Shown: one piece after another, positions 11,501 to 24,411 of the stretch
How the letters are laid out: each line of letters starts with the position of its first letter
How positions within the stretch are numbered: the stretch's first letter is position 1
Assembly (NCBI GenBank): GCA_021396245.1
Contig: WNYE01000079.1
Span: 124,001-188,000, forward strand
DNA from: Sporothrix humicola
Lineage: Eukaryota > Ascomycota > Sordariomycetes > Ophiostomatales > Ophiostomataceae
Direction: 5' to 3'
DNA length: 64,000 bases
Translations under genes and position numbers: made by a program
The notes under the pieces: model-generated
Told to the model about the DNA's origin: nothing
Databases searched by the model: none
The model's input: the letters and a program-made list of their open reading frames with translations, nothing else

Positions 11501-14500
11501 ATCGTCGAGATCGCTGCACGACACGTCGACGCCCGAGAAACCGGTGCTCTGCATCACCTCGTCCCAGTGCGCTTCGCTGGCGAGAGGACCATAGATGCGG
11601 CCGTCGTCCTTGCCGAGCCACCAGCCAGGAAGACCCGACATGATGAAGGAGGTGTACACGGCGTCGCCGGTAAGCTCAATAATGATCATGCGGCCACCAG
11701 GCTTGATCAGCTTGCGGCTATTGGCCATGGTACGCGAGAGATACTGCGTGGCGTGCAACACGTTGGATGCCAGGACGAGATCGTAGCCCTCTGCATCAAA
11801 GCCCTGCTCGATGGGGTCGCGCTCAATGTCCAGCACGCGGAACTCCATCTTGGCAAGCTCCTCGGGCGTGAACTGGGTCTTTGCCTTTTCGAAAAAGGCA
11901 GGCGAGATGTCCGTGTAGGTGTACTTTGTAAAGTGCGGCGAGATGGCCTTGATGGCACCCACCGATGCACCGCCCGTACCGGCACCGATTTCAAGCACTT
12001 TGAGGCCGGGGTGTTCGTGGTTCATCTGCTTGATGAGGCTGTTGAACTGGTGGTAGACAAGATCGAGACCGACACCTTCCTTATAGAGTCGGTTGAGACG
12101 ATTGTTCTCCATCAGAACTTGCAGAGTCGGGACCTCGCCGCGGACCATGGCGGGTAGATTGTTGCCGACGGCCCAGGCCAGCTCCATGTCGACGGCGTCG
12201 CCGTACTTTTGGACCCACTCGGCGACCATTTCGGCCGTGTCGTTGGCGGTCGAGGGCTTGAGGCGGCGGTGCTGGCCCGCGTCGATTCTGGGCAGCAGGT
12301 AGTTCTTGGCCCAGTTGAGGACGGACTGGAACTGCCACTCGGCGGCGGCAAACTCCTCTTCGCTGACCTGCTCGACGAGGCGGCGCAAAAAGTAGACAGA
12401 AATGCGGTCAAGAATGTTAATGTACTCAAACATTTCGTCGTGCACCTCGGGCTGGTCTTCGGGGCTGAGGCCAGATGCAATCTGCGGCTGCCAGACCATT
12501 TTGGTGAAAGTGCGGCGGTCGTTCTTGGGGCCAGGCTTGGTAAAGGACGAGCAGGTGAGGCCGGTGATTTGCAGCTCGCAGAAGCGGCTGTCGCGGGCAT
12601 TGAAGAGGTCGAGATCGCCTGCAATCACCTTGCTCGAGGCCTCGGTCAGGAAACAGTCGGTGACGGCCTGGGAGACATTGGCCGGATCAACAACATATTC
12701 CTCCTGGCGCAGACGAGCGGCCGCAACGTTGACACGAACTGTGCGAATTCCAGTTGGCAAGTAGCTCGTCCACATGCGGCCATCACCGGGGAAGCAGAAA
12801 GTGGCCATGACGCCCTGGAAAGCAGCGTCGAGCGTTGCCGGGTGCACGATGAGCTGGGCATTGGTGGCTGGGCGGTTGATGACGGCCGTGGCAAGACCCA
12901 GACGGCGCTTGGCCGATTCAAAGACGAAATCGCCCGAGTAGCGAAGACCGATCTTCTCGAGCTCGCCGTAAAAACGCTCTGTGTCGACATCAGACATGGG
13001 AAGCACAGGCGGCACACGCGCAGGCAGGACGGCCGGATCGGCCTCGGCAGCTGTGCCCAGAGTGACGACGGCGCGGCCGGTGAAATTGATTTTTTCGGCG
13101 TCAGTTGTTGTTCCGTCGACACTGCCGCTGTAGCAGGTGAACTCTGCAATGACCGACTCTGCGTCGCCGTTTGTCTCCTGGTCCACAACGCGGATCACAA
13201 AAATGACCTCGGTGCCCGCTGCGTCTGGGTCGATGGTGATGGCGGCGTGGATGCTCAGGTCCTGGAGCTCGACAATCTGAGCAATCAGGCCACGCTCGGC
13301 CAGGGCGGCCTGGTTCTTGACGAGGTGCATCGAGGCCTCGACGGCCATGGACACGTAGCCGGCGGCCGGGAACAGGATCTGGTTCTGGAAGATGTGGCCG
13401 CGCAGCCACTCGAGCTCGGTGATCTTCATGACATTGCGCCAGCGGATTTCCTGGTTGTTGCCGGTAGAGGTCATGGACCCGAGCAGCTCGTGGGGCGGGT
13501 CTTCGCGCAGACGGTATTTCTTGGACTTCATCGACTCCTTCCACAGCGGCACGTCGTGGTCCCATGCGTAGCCGGGCAGGTCGCGCACCAGCTTGGGAGT
13601 GGTGTGAGCCTTGTCCTCGCCGACGCATGCTCGTCTGAAAGATTCAAAGTCGACAACAGGGGCAGGAGACTGGAAGTGGCTCCACACAAAACCAAGTGCA
13701 TTACTAAAAGCGGCCAGGTCGTTGCTTCCGCGCGCGAGCACGCCCGTATACGGAAGGTCCACACCGGTGACAGTGCGCAGCACCTCGCTAGCGGGACCCT
13801 TGAGCGCCGGGTGCGGCCCCACTTCCATCACCATATCATAGCAGTGCGACTCAACGGCGGCGCGTTCGAGGGCTTGTGAGAACAGCACGGGCTTGGCCAT
13901 GTTGTCGACCCAGTACGTGTCGCTCCACGTCTTGGGCTCGTAGACGCTGCGGCCGTTGACGCCGTGCACGCTCGAGAACCACACGAAGCCATCATCGTGG
14001 CAAGTCGCTGGCGCCAGAGACTGGATGTTGCACTGCCGCAGACTCTCGAGATACGCATCCGAGCAGCGCTGCATGTGGTGCGAGTGGTACGCGGTGTCGA
14101 CCTGCAGCACGCGCGCAAACACGCCGTCGGCCTTGAGCTGTGCCTCGGCCTCGTCAATGGCGTCGCCGTCGCCCGAAAGCGTCGTGCTCGAGCGAGAGTT
14201 GCTGGCAGCGGCGACAATTCGGCCTTCAAACGGCGTGCCGGCGCCGCAGAAAGCCACGGCTTCGTCGTATCCCATGCCGACGGCCATCATCTTGCCCGGC
14301 TGCGGCCCGTCGCGGGCCTTGACGGCGTGCACACCACGGTAGTATGCAATACGCACTGCATCTGACGCCGACAAATAGCTCACGGCATAGGCTGCGGCAA
14401 TTTCACCAGACGAATGGCCGACAACGCCGCTGAACTCGATGCCGGCAGCACGCAAAAGGTCGACGAGAGCAATCTGGAGAGCCGTGCACAGAGGCTGGGA

Positions 14501-16595
14501 CAGAGTGGCCTCGCGAATACGCGAAGTCTCGGCGGGCTTGAGCAGCTCTTCTGTCAAAGACCAGGTCGGGCGGTCCGCCTCGACGGGCAGCTGGGCCAGC
14601 GACTCTTCCAGTTTTTGGAGGGTGCTGCGGAAGAGTGCACTGTGGGCATAGAGGGCAGAGCCCATGGCGGGCCATTGGGCACCCTGGCCAGTGAAGACAC
14701 CCAAAATACGCGGCGGGAGTTCAGCCGGCACGGGCAGAGCCTCAGTGACAAACGAGTTGGTGCTCGACGACGCGGCCTCGGCAGCCTGGACGGCCTTGAG
14801 ACCAGCGGCGAGACTGGCCCGCAGCTCGGCACGAGTGGTGCCCGAAGCATAGGTACGGTAGGAGAACTCGGAGCGCTTGTTCTGCAGCGTCCAGGCAAGA
14901 TTGCTCAGGTAAGCAGGGTTGCTGTCGACCTCGTCCTTGTCGAGACGGGCTGCAAGAGCAGCAGCTGAAGCCACAAGGGCACTCTGCGAGTTGGCCGACA
15001 AGACAATAGGGCCATGGGGCACGGCTGGTGCTATGTCTTGAGTCTTGTCTGCGGGATGGACTGCTGTTGTTTGATTTTGATTTTCTGGTGCACCGTCCCA
15101 GCTCTCGATGATAGCGTGGGCGTTTGAGCCTCCAAAACCAAAGCTGTTCAGACTGGCACGACGCGGCACACCAGGCGGCAGTTTGGGCCAAGGGAGTGCC
15201 TCAGTAGGTACACAGAGCCGGTGGTAGAAGGGCTCGATCTTGGGGTTGAGTGTGTTGAAGTGCATGTTGGGCGGGATGATGCCGTTCTGGACAGCCAGCG
15301 ATGCACGCATAAAACCAGCAAGACCAGCGCCGCTCTCCAGATGGCCGAGCACAGTCTTGATCGAACCAACAAAAAGACGCTCATCGTCGCCTTCAACAGT
15401 GTTGGCTGCTTCTGATCCTGAGGCATGCTTGAAGAAGGCATTGTAGACAGCCTCCGCCTCGACTGGGTCACCCGCCTTGGTTCCCGTACCGTGAGCCTCA
15501 AAGAACTGACAACGATCCTCTTTCTTTGTCAGGTCAAGACCGGCACGGGCATATGTTGCGCGGATCATATCTGACTGTGCACTGGGATTCGGCATCGTAA
15601 GACCAGGCGTACGGCCGTCCTGGTTCATTCCTGTCTCGCGGATAATGCACTCAATGTAGTCACCGTCGGCCAGTGCTTGGCTCAGCGTCTTGAGGAACAC
15701 GGCCACACAGCCCTCACCGCGAGCATAGCCGTCGGCTCCGGCATCCCACATCCGCGAACGGCCTGTAGGCGACAGCATGTGCAGCTAGAATTGTTAGCAG
15801 GCTGCCATTGCCATTTGACAAAAATTGTGAATGTGGTCCTTACCTTCGACTCCATAATGTAGACTTCGGGCCCAAGAATGAGGTTGACGCCAGCGGCCAC
15901 AGCCAGCTTGGACGTGCCGTTGCGCAGCTCCTGAATACCCATGTGAAGGGCAATCAAACTCGACGAACACGCCGTGTCCAGGCAGACGGACGCACCCTTC
16001 CAGTCGAAAAAGTACGACAGTCGGTTGGACATGATGGACCGCGCAATGCCCGTGGCAAAGTAATGCGGGATCGTTTCCAGATCACGATGCAGCATTGCCG
16101 TATAGTCATCGGACGACTGTCCAACAAAAATACACGTATCCGAGCCCTTGAGGCTCTGGATCGAGTAGCCCGACGCCTCCATGCCCTCGTACACGGTCTC
16201 AAGCAGCATTCTCTGCTGTGGGTCGATGGACTCGGCTTCGCGCGGGTTGATATTGAAAAAGTTATAGTCGAACGTACGCACGTCCTCCGACTCGTCGAGG
16301 AAATACGACTGGATAGCATCGGTGGCCTGTTTTGGAGAAGCACATAATATTAGTAAATTATCCAAGCGGTGGACAGCATATAGTCGCCGAGGATGGTCCG
16401 ACTTACACCGTGATGTTCACCGTCTGGGTGATAGAAAGCCTTTGCATTGAAACGGCTCTTGGGCACCTCGGTGAGGAGGTCCCGGGGCTCCTTGAGAAGC
16501 TCCCATAGCTTCGATGGCGTCGACGAGCCGCCGGGAAGTCGGCAGCTGCTGCCAACCACAGCTATGGGCTCTGGTATACTTCGTTGTTGAACCAT
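8564..16595 (-). CDS. Highly reducing type I PKS (KS-AT-DH-MT-KR-ACP), NRPS-less
   Basis: Three exons, 16595-16407, 16326-15844 and 15784-8564, with introns of 80 and 59 nt, give 2630 residues. KS: DTACSSS with Cys183, and His322 and His372 in EAHGTGT and GHLESGAG. AT: GHSSG with Ser682, and YHSHHM near 790-795. DH: His1021 in HIFQNQILFP and Asp1210 in HPATLDAAFQ. C-methyltransferase: LEIGAGTGG at about 1488-1496. KR: GLTGAVG at 2203-2209 with Ser2331, Tyr2344 and Lys2306. ACP: LGIDSL with phosphopantetheine Ser2525. All catalytic residues I can check are present. No ER signature lies between MT and KR, so enoyl reduction would need a separate enzyme such as the one at 23217-24411. The KR and ACP wording (NYNAAN, SWFLKELNID) is that of fungal PKS-NRPS hybrids, but the protein stops after a 60-residue S/T/P-rich tail. 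No thioesterase, reductase or condensation domain is present, so release is unexplained. The start is the first ATG before the conserved KS N-terminus. Confidence 0.95.
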
Positions 16596-19500
16596 AATGG
16601 ATAGTATATACAGTGATGAGGAGAAAAGAAAAAGATAGGGATATTGAGTAGGGATCAAAGAGTACAATATATGTATATGCGTGTGCGTGTGTATGAAGTA
16701 CTCAAAGGTGAAGGGAAAGTGACAGCATCCTCATAGGATGGTGAGTGAGTGGGAAAGGGACGGCGAAGTTGGGAGAAGGACAAGAAAGAGACAAAAGGAA
16801 GAGAGATGAGTGGATAGGATGAGAGAGAAGAAGGAAATGGGGGAGGTCGAGACACAAGATCAAGAAGAAGGGTGGGAGATAAAGGATCGCAAAAAAAAAA
16901 AAGAGAAAGGGATAGAAGTCGGAGGAGGAGGGAAGAGGAGGCGAGAACAAAAATAGATGCCAAGTCCAGCAAGAATAACTGAACGAAACAGAGGAGAGTA
17001 GAAGATAGAAGATAGAGGTTGAGGAGGTGACCAAGGAGGGGGGGAGGAGTACGACTTAGGTCCCAAGCCTAGGTCTGCCTGCCTATCCCACCTCTGGTTG
17101 CTCTGGTGGAGACTTCTGTGGTCAAGCTACGGTCAAGCTACCGAGCTACGAGCAACAGACATGCGGCCAGATCCGTCGCGAGCCATGCAGCTTACGACGG
17201 GGCGTATGCGGGTTCTTTTGTTTTTGTGACCCTGCGTTCGTTCGTTTCGTTTTGCGTTCTGTGTTCTGCACGGCCTGCGCTTCCGGTTGCCTGCCCGCAG
17301 GTTGATGATGTTGTTTTTCGTCTTTGTTTTGTCTTCGGGTTAGGTCTATGATGCTGCAGACGAACCATCACAGGATTAGGATCAGATGGGGGAGAAGACT
17401 GCACACTACGGACGTGTCTCGACGGGGCCGTCGTGTCTTTTGGGGGAAGGAGGGGGGAGAACGAGACGAGAGGCTAGACGGCAAATACAGAAAAATGAAC
17501 ATAGAAGGCATTGAGAGGTAGTGAAGCATACAGTTCTAGCCGGAGTGGGACAATCCTCGTCAAGCGATGTGCCACTATGGTGACTTTTCCTTGTCGTTTT
17601 ATCTAAAACGGTGTGGCTTATAGGGCCAGAAGAGGAAAAAAGCAGAAAAACAAGGGTCCACTTATACACACGCCCCCCTCTGCTTCGTTCTTCACCCGTC
17701 TTGCCAATCCACTACTTGTAGACTAACACAACAGACAACCAGACTAATCGTCGACTTGCTCTTGTAGCAATAGACCATATCACAGAAGCAAAAGACATCT
17801 AGAATGTTATTTGTCCGTCCTTTTTGTGGATAAATCGTATTCTGGGGCCCGCCGCGGTCGGTCGGCCGAGAAAAGGCGTGGAGAAAGATTGGAGATTGCA
17901 ACTGAGCAAAATGTGTAATGGGTAAGAGATACACGCCATTTACAGACCCGCAACGGTGAAGAAAATCAAACGTCTCCATCGGGCCTCGTAGTGTGGCGAG
18001 CTGGAGAACATACATGTGCATATCTGTATCTCAGGTGCCGTAAATCAAGCTGAAGAGTGCCGAGGAAAGGTGAGAAGGTGTGACGAGATGAACGTGAAAA
18101 GTCAGATACGGATGTCAGAGCTGATACCAATATCTTGCCACTTACCAAGGATATTTGAACCAGGTAGCCGGGAAATTTCGAGGCATCGCCAAGGGGAGGT
18201 AAACGAGGAAAATACGAACAATGGTAAGGAGCAGGCACTGCAATTAAAATCAAAAGCCTCAAAATCAAAAATAAAATCACAGACACAGGAACAATAGCAA
18301 GTACAATGGGAAGCCGCAATCAGACCATGAAATGTGAGAAAACGCCACCGGGCGTCGAAATGCCGGTGGCCAGAATGGAAAGAGAACCGAGGGCGAGGTG
18401 CGGCCAGGATGTTCAGGCCTGGTCAGTAATGACAAAATATGACAAAACAAAACAGCTCAAACTATCCACCGAGATGTGCGAGCAAATAACATGAATAAAA
18501 TGAAAACAGAAATGGGGATAAATAAAAATAAAACCACCGAGAAACGTCCTCGAAGAACGGCTCATAGATTGAACCAAGGTCGGAATTGCACCAATAATAC
18601 GCCAATAACCCCAAAGGTCAAAAACTTACCTCAACCAACCAGACCCCTCCCCCTCTTTCTTCCTGGGGATCGCTTGCTTCAAATTGAGTTCTTTTTTTCT
18701 GCCTTAGGGAGAAAAGTAAAGAATCAACTGTATATCGGAAGAACGGCCGGCGTTGATGCAGGCCTGGTGCCACTACGATCCGTGTCATTGGTTCTTGGCC
18801 AGGTTTTGGGTCTTGCTTTTCTTGGACCTTGCTGCTTTTCCTCCCTTTTTTGACGTGTAAGAAAAAGCCATTCCCCTGTCATGGAGAGGGCCCATCTGGC
18901 TGGCGGTTTGGGCATTCCTTGATTTTGTTTGGCTGCTCTTGATACCCTGGACCACCCTTGCAGAACGGTCCGACGTATTTGTCTACGGCGTATCATGCTC
19001 GGTTTTTGGAGCTGCTATCATTTCTGGCCTCTCTTTGGGCCATCTTAGGTTCATTGTTCTTTGTTGGCCAGCTGGCTAAGGCTCTTCATGCATTTCTAGC
19101 TGCATGTTCATGGTCCTCCAATTCTGCGGCCGTCCTGCGGCCTGCGCCCATCGAGTGGAAAAGAGTGTAGAAAAGGCGCGGGAAGCGTATGGGCATGAGC
19201 ATGGGGATAAAGCAACAACGGGATGGGGGGAGGGGAAGTAAAGGTGTGGGTGTGGCCCACTACGACCGTACGGGGGTGTGCTTTTGGCGGGCAGCTCGGA
19301 ACATCCCATGACAGAAAGGTGTGTCGATGATGAAGTATTATGGTTTGCAGAGGAAGAATGAAGAAAGACAGCAGCATGGTTTGACGGGAGGACGGAAGCG
19401 AGGTGACACGGTGACAAAGAGTGCAGATAACAAAGTGATGAGGCGGTTGGATTGAGGGTGAAGGAAGATTCGGGATGCAAGCCCCCATATGAACAAAGGG

Positions 19501-22500
19501 CGCGGGAGGATGGGGAGGCTGCGTGAGAGGGTAGAACCGAAGGTTTGGATAGGCACACAGAACTCAGGGCAGGCAAAAGCACAAAAACGACAAGCCGGCA
19601 AAAAAAAAAAAAAAAAAAACTGTGCAGTGACAGCAAACCGAAGAAAAATGGCCCCCAATCTCGACAATGGCTTGGGAATTGACCAACGGGAGGATAGAAC
19701 GGCACAATGACAGATTGGCCAACGGGAAGACAGCAAAGTGACCGAATATGAAAAATCATGGAAGAGTACGGGAAATCAGAGGTGTAAAAGCGAAAAAGAT
19801 GCGATAAAAAGGCAAAAAGGCAAAAGAAGGCACACATGAAGAGGTCAAGACTTATGATGTACATAAGGGCAACGAACGGCGTCAAGAAGAGACGAACCTG
19901 GGAAAAAAAGAAGAGGAAAAAGTCCGAGGTGGAAGGAGAGAAAAGGACGCCAAGACATAATGGCAGCATTCCATGCCAGTTGTACCAATGTAACTCCAAT
20001 GAACCTCCCCACGCTTTCTTCCTTCCACGGTTTTCTGTGTCGAAAGTACGGAGAAAAGGCAACACAGGGTACTGATTTAACATACCTTTTTGTTCTCAAC
20101 TCTCCAGTTGTCTGGTTGGCAACCCACATAAATAACCATTTCAGGCTCTAGGCTGGTTGATGTGTGACTGGGACAGGCATAGTTGTCGTACTCGTACTAA
20201 AAAGACAAGGATGCGCAGACGCCGCATCCGCCATACACGTCAGAAAATCGTAGTGTATTTTGGTCTCGGGTAAGACAACGAGTAAATCATAACCCAACCG
20301 CACCGCATAGCTCCAGCAAATATGCACTGCGGACAGCAGAATGGCGCAACGCCTGCGCTTGGTCGCAATGAACGTGGCCCGTATCAATCCTCTGCAGAAA
20401 AACAAAGAGAAAAACAACTCAAAAGAAGAAGTAGGAAGGAATATCAAGAAAAAGCATAAACGTAACAAAATTAACAGGCAGCTGATAAGACTTTCTTTTT
20501 TGTATGATACGGTCTCATTGCGTTTTGGTAAGGTTAAGCGTTGCCTTGTGGCATCACTTGTATGCCGTGCAACAATGGAACTGTTGAGTTTTAGGGAAGA
20601 AGAAAAGAGGGGCAAAGGGATAGATAGGTAAGGGCAAACATGGTGACAGGAACAGCGGCAAACAATACGGCATGATAACGTACCAGTATGTACTGTTTGG
20701 TCGGGGTATCGGTACTCCCTCGTTGAATTTGACAGCTGTTGCACGTCGTGATGATACGACACCGCTGTTTTGGGAAGAGGGGTTGCGCGGCGTGCCCTTC
20801 TAACACGGATAACCGCACACTTTTCTTCCCTGTACAAGGGCCGTCATGTATCCATGCCTTAACATCTTCACGTGCCATGCGAGGCATATCAAAGCGCGGA
20901 AAAGATCGCCGTTGGGTTTGTCAGTGTGAATCCATCTGAGATGGATTTCAAAGAACCTTGAGTCTATCATGCAACCAAGGCAACAGGGATATCGAGGGGG
21001 AGAGAGAAGTAGAGGGGTGTGGTTGGCCAAAAGCAGACAGCAGGTTAATGTGAGAAAGTGGGAAGACGGGAGCATTGGCGAGATATGACATGAGTAAAAG
21101 TAGCCTCAGGTATAGAGCGGTCAAGAAGGAGATGGATGCAAGCTACTCCGTCTTCCGTACACGTTCGTACTGCCAGCCACACATGCCGAGTCGGATGGGC
21201 AGGCCGACTCTTGTTTGGTGACTTGAGACTTGGGGTCTTGTGACATGATAATACACGTAGGGAGAGCCGGCGCGCCGCGAGACGACGAAGATCGGACAGG
21301 ACGCGGATGCGAAAGTACCTCCTGTTCTGGAAGACACAAGAAGACAAGAAAGGAGACTGGAAGACAAACCGAAAAGGCGGGTACCAAGACTAGATTAAAC
21401 TAGCTTGAGCGACGGGGTATGAGCTACAGACCGGGGTGAGGTTCGCATCGATGGGCCAAGAGGAGGGGGGGTTGGACGGGGACACGACGAGACAAAAGAA
21501 GACGAGGCAGAACGCGAAAAAGAGAGCGAGAGTAGCACACCAGGAGGGTCGATGAGGAGGCGAAGAACGGGGCAGCCGAACGGGGACAAACGGGGCCAGC
21601 TGTCGGGCAAGGTCCAGGGTTGTGCCGACCGCCGTTGAGGATGAGGAAAAATGACGAAATACCGTTGATTGGGAGAGTAAGGGATGACGGGGGATGCGGT
21701 GGGGTTCGTAAACAGAAAAAGGGTAAATAATGGAAAGTGAGAGAGAATAAAATCAGACGAGGGGGGACAGTGAAACTTGGGCAAGGGCTTTCAGAGAAGG
21801 AAGCAAGAAAGACCTTGAGGAAGGCAAGAGAGGCCGGGAGAAGACCGGAGGAAGGAACGAGGGGTGAGCAGAAGTGCAGAGGGAAGGTGCGAAGATGTGC
21901 ATGGTTGAGGAGGGGAAAGAGCGGGATAGATGTGGCACTAAAAGACTAACATTGGAACGGGCTTGAAGCTTGTGTCTGTGGCTAGGCCTACGGCCAAATA
22001 CTGATAGAGGAAACAGCACAGATGAGCAAGACGATGGCCAGGTTTAAAATAAAAACTTGAGCTAAATGTGATTTCCCACCATTTGTGTCGATGTTCGGTC
22101 TGGCTAATGCACGCTGGGCAGTCAAGGAAAGAGACAGGGAGAGAGAAAAGGGAAAGAGCAATGAGGAAATAGGAAAGAGCGACGAGAGATGACGGGACTA
22201 GCTCGAAATGGGTCCCCTCCACCTTCCCTCCACTTTGAGAAAACGACACAACAGGGAGCAGGAACATAATGCAGCGTCCCCTGGGAATGGGTACATATTA
22301 AATGGCAAAATGATAAAAATCATGAAAATCGAGAGTAAGATGTGCAAAACATACACAAAAATAGACAAAATACATTGAACAGCCGACATGGGTAAAAAGT
22401 GAAAAAGAACGAGCGCAAATATGAAAGGAAAAAAAAAAAACGCGAGCACCCTTGTGCCCGGAGAAGACCAAATTCAGTAATCAAAACAGGAAATATGACG

Positions 22501-23216
22501 AAGGCAAAATGAATGGACAAGATAAAATTCAGGATGAGAAGGACAGAAAGACGAGCGAGGGCGGAAAAGAATGAAAATCACAAAAATTTGTGTTAGACTT
22601 ACACCCCCTCCCGGTGGCCTCGTCTCGTCGTCGGCCTAGCTCTGGTGTGCGAGCCAGAAAAAAGGTGCATTCGGCCGTCGTTTTTATTGGCGTATTTTTT
22701 TAGAGAAAATACAAGAAAAGGTGACTGCAGAAGGGGGTGCTGTATATTCTCATTTGTTGACCTGGCAGTTTCTCTTATCCTGCAGCATGCCATCTCGTCC
22801 GTTGCCCGCTGCTAGCGAGGTCGTTTTCTTAATCGTGCAGCAGGCAAAAAGAAAAGCTGGAAGTGATGGATGTGGCCAGAAAAAGAGGCCAGAAAAAAAA
22901 ACTAAAAAGAGGAGAGGGAAGAAAAGGAAATAGGTAGAAGATGTAGTACGAGCTGAGCCGTACCAGGGCCATATCTCTCGAGTTTGTGACTCCAAAGAGC
23001 TCAGATCAGATAGCATAACACGGTAAACGGTGAGAGGCTTCTCACATTACACTCGCTTTGAATTTACTTTGCACTCAGAGATATCAATAGATTCTCAGCG
23101 AAATAAATCAAACGCAAAAAGGATCCGAAGGGGAAATTGTGCAAAATTACTTGCAGTCTCTATTCACATCTCCCTCATCAACACCCACACAACCAACATC
23201 ATCAACACACGCAACG
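16596..23216. other. 6.6-kb intergenic region between PKS and trans-ER
   Basis: No supportable gene between the divergently oriented PKS (minus) and enoyl reductase (plus). About 16690-17050 is almost pure purine on the plus strand, that is, a pyrimidine-rich leader or promoter on the PKS sense strand. Purine excess on the plus strand recurs at about 18.0-18.5, 19.2-20.0, 20.4-21.1 and 21.4-22.6 kb. The open frames here, including a 335-codon minus-strand frame at 19076-20083, are low-complexity (Ser, Leu, Phe, Pro from CT runs) and carry no domain. The region could hold both promoters and noncoding transcripts. Confidence 0.6.
19600..19619. repeat. Poly(A) tract, 20 bases
   Basis: Twenty consecutive A residues in noncoding DNA. 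There is no adjacent retroelement-like sequence, so a simple homopolymer is more likely than a retroposon tail. Confidence 0.7.
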
Positions 23217-24411
23217 ATGGCCTTGTCTACGCCATCAACACAAGAGGCTCTTGTCTGTGCCGGTGCGGGTGAATATCGTCTGGCCAATGGTGTCCAGGTC
23301 GTCTCACCTCCGCCTCCCGGCACGATTCTCTGTGCTGTCAAGGCCGTTGCCCTTAACCCGGCCGATTGGAAGATGGTTGACTTTTCTGCCACGGCCGAGA
23401 TTATTGGCGGCCACGAGTTTGCTGGTGAAGTTGTCGAGGTCGGTGCCGGTGTCGAGGGTTTTGCCGTTGGTGACCGCGTGCTGGCCCCGGTTCCGGGCCT
23501 CTTTGGTGCCGCCCTTGATGACACCAAGAACAGCCAGTTTGTCCAAAGCAAGGCCGGTGCTTTCTGCCAGTACGTGCCTGTGGCTGTCGACATGGTGATC
23601 CGTGTGCCGCCAAACATGAGCTTTGAAGACGCCGCGGGCCTCAGCATCGTGACCTATGCTTCCGGCCTTGCACTCTACCAGACGCTGAAGCTGCCACTGC
23701 CCAAGGTTGAGCCTGTCGTGTCTTCAACGTCCTCCAAGCCCGCATACGTTCTCGTTTCCGGTGGTGCCTCGGCCTCGGGCACCATGGCCATCCAGTTCAT
23801 CAAAGCGTGAGTTCAAAGCATCCTATGTTTCGTCGTTGATCATCATTCTTATGTATTCTGTTTGCTCACACTCTTTTTCCAGCTCCGGCCTTACTCCGAT
23901 TGCTACTTGCTCACCCCAGAACCGAGAAATGCTGCTTGCTCTCGGCGCTGTCGAGACGTTTGACTACCACAATGCGTCGTGTGGCATGGAGATTCGCAAT
24001 TACACGCAGAACAGCCTCGAGTTTGTTGTCGACTGTGTCACTCAAGCCGAGTCGATGAAGCTATGCTACGAAGCCATCGGGCCCAAGGGCGGACGCTACA
24101 TTGGCCTCGATCCCATCTTCACGCGGATCCAGTACACCCGTCGTGAAGTCAAGGCCGATTGGATCATGGGTCCTACCTTTTTCGGCGAGGCTGTCAAGCT
24201 GGCAGGTACCTATGGCCGCCCAGCCCGTCCTCAGGACCGGCTGTTTACGACACAGTTGTTTGCCACCGTGGAAAAGATGCTGGTGGCGGGCACACTCAAG
24301 CCTCACCCAGTTGAGCTGCGCTCGGGCGGGCTGTCTGCCGTGACAAAAGGCATTGAGGACCTGCGTATGGGCCGCGTGAGTGCCCGCAAGCTAGTTTATA
24401 CGGTGGCCTGA
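23217..24411 (+). CDS. Stand-alone enoyl reductase of the LovC/trans-ER type (MDR family)
   Basis: Two exons, 23217-23806 and 23883-24411, joined over a 76-nt intron (GTGAGT...CCAG) inside an Ala codon, give 372 residues, close to the usual 360-370 of the family. The N-terminal GroES-like part has NPADWK at 47-52 and GHEFAG at 65-70. The Rossmann part starts near residue 181 with SGGASASGTMAIQ, followed across the splice by PIATCSPQN and LGAVETFDY. The C-terminus ends with the SARKLVYTV segment expected in this family. Such proteins are NADPH-dependent and reduce the enoyl intermediate on a PKS that has no working ER domain. The ER-less PKS next to it makes that role likely, though this is inference. 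The ATG at 23217 sits in a good context (CAACGATGGCC) after a CA-rich leader. The gene is divergent from the PKS across 6.6 kb. Confidence 0.9.

Noticed and set aside
12209..13879. 556-codon plus-strand open frame inside the PKS, and a similar one at 8765-10015
   Set aside because: Both are mirror frames of the PKS coding sequence; the His/Gly/Val-rich translations match no family.
10000..14600. Search for an enoyl-reductase domain between MT and KR of the PKS
   Set aside because: The interval has the nonfunctional structural region usual in ER-less synthases, without any nucleotide-binding ER motif.
19076..20083. 335-codon minus-strand frame between PKS and trans-ER
   Set aside because: Translation is dominated by Ser, Leu, Phe and Pro from CT-rich DNA and includes a run of about seven Phe from the poly(A) tract; no family resemblance.
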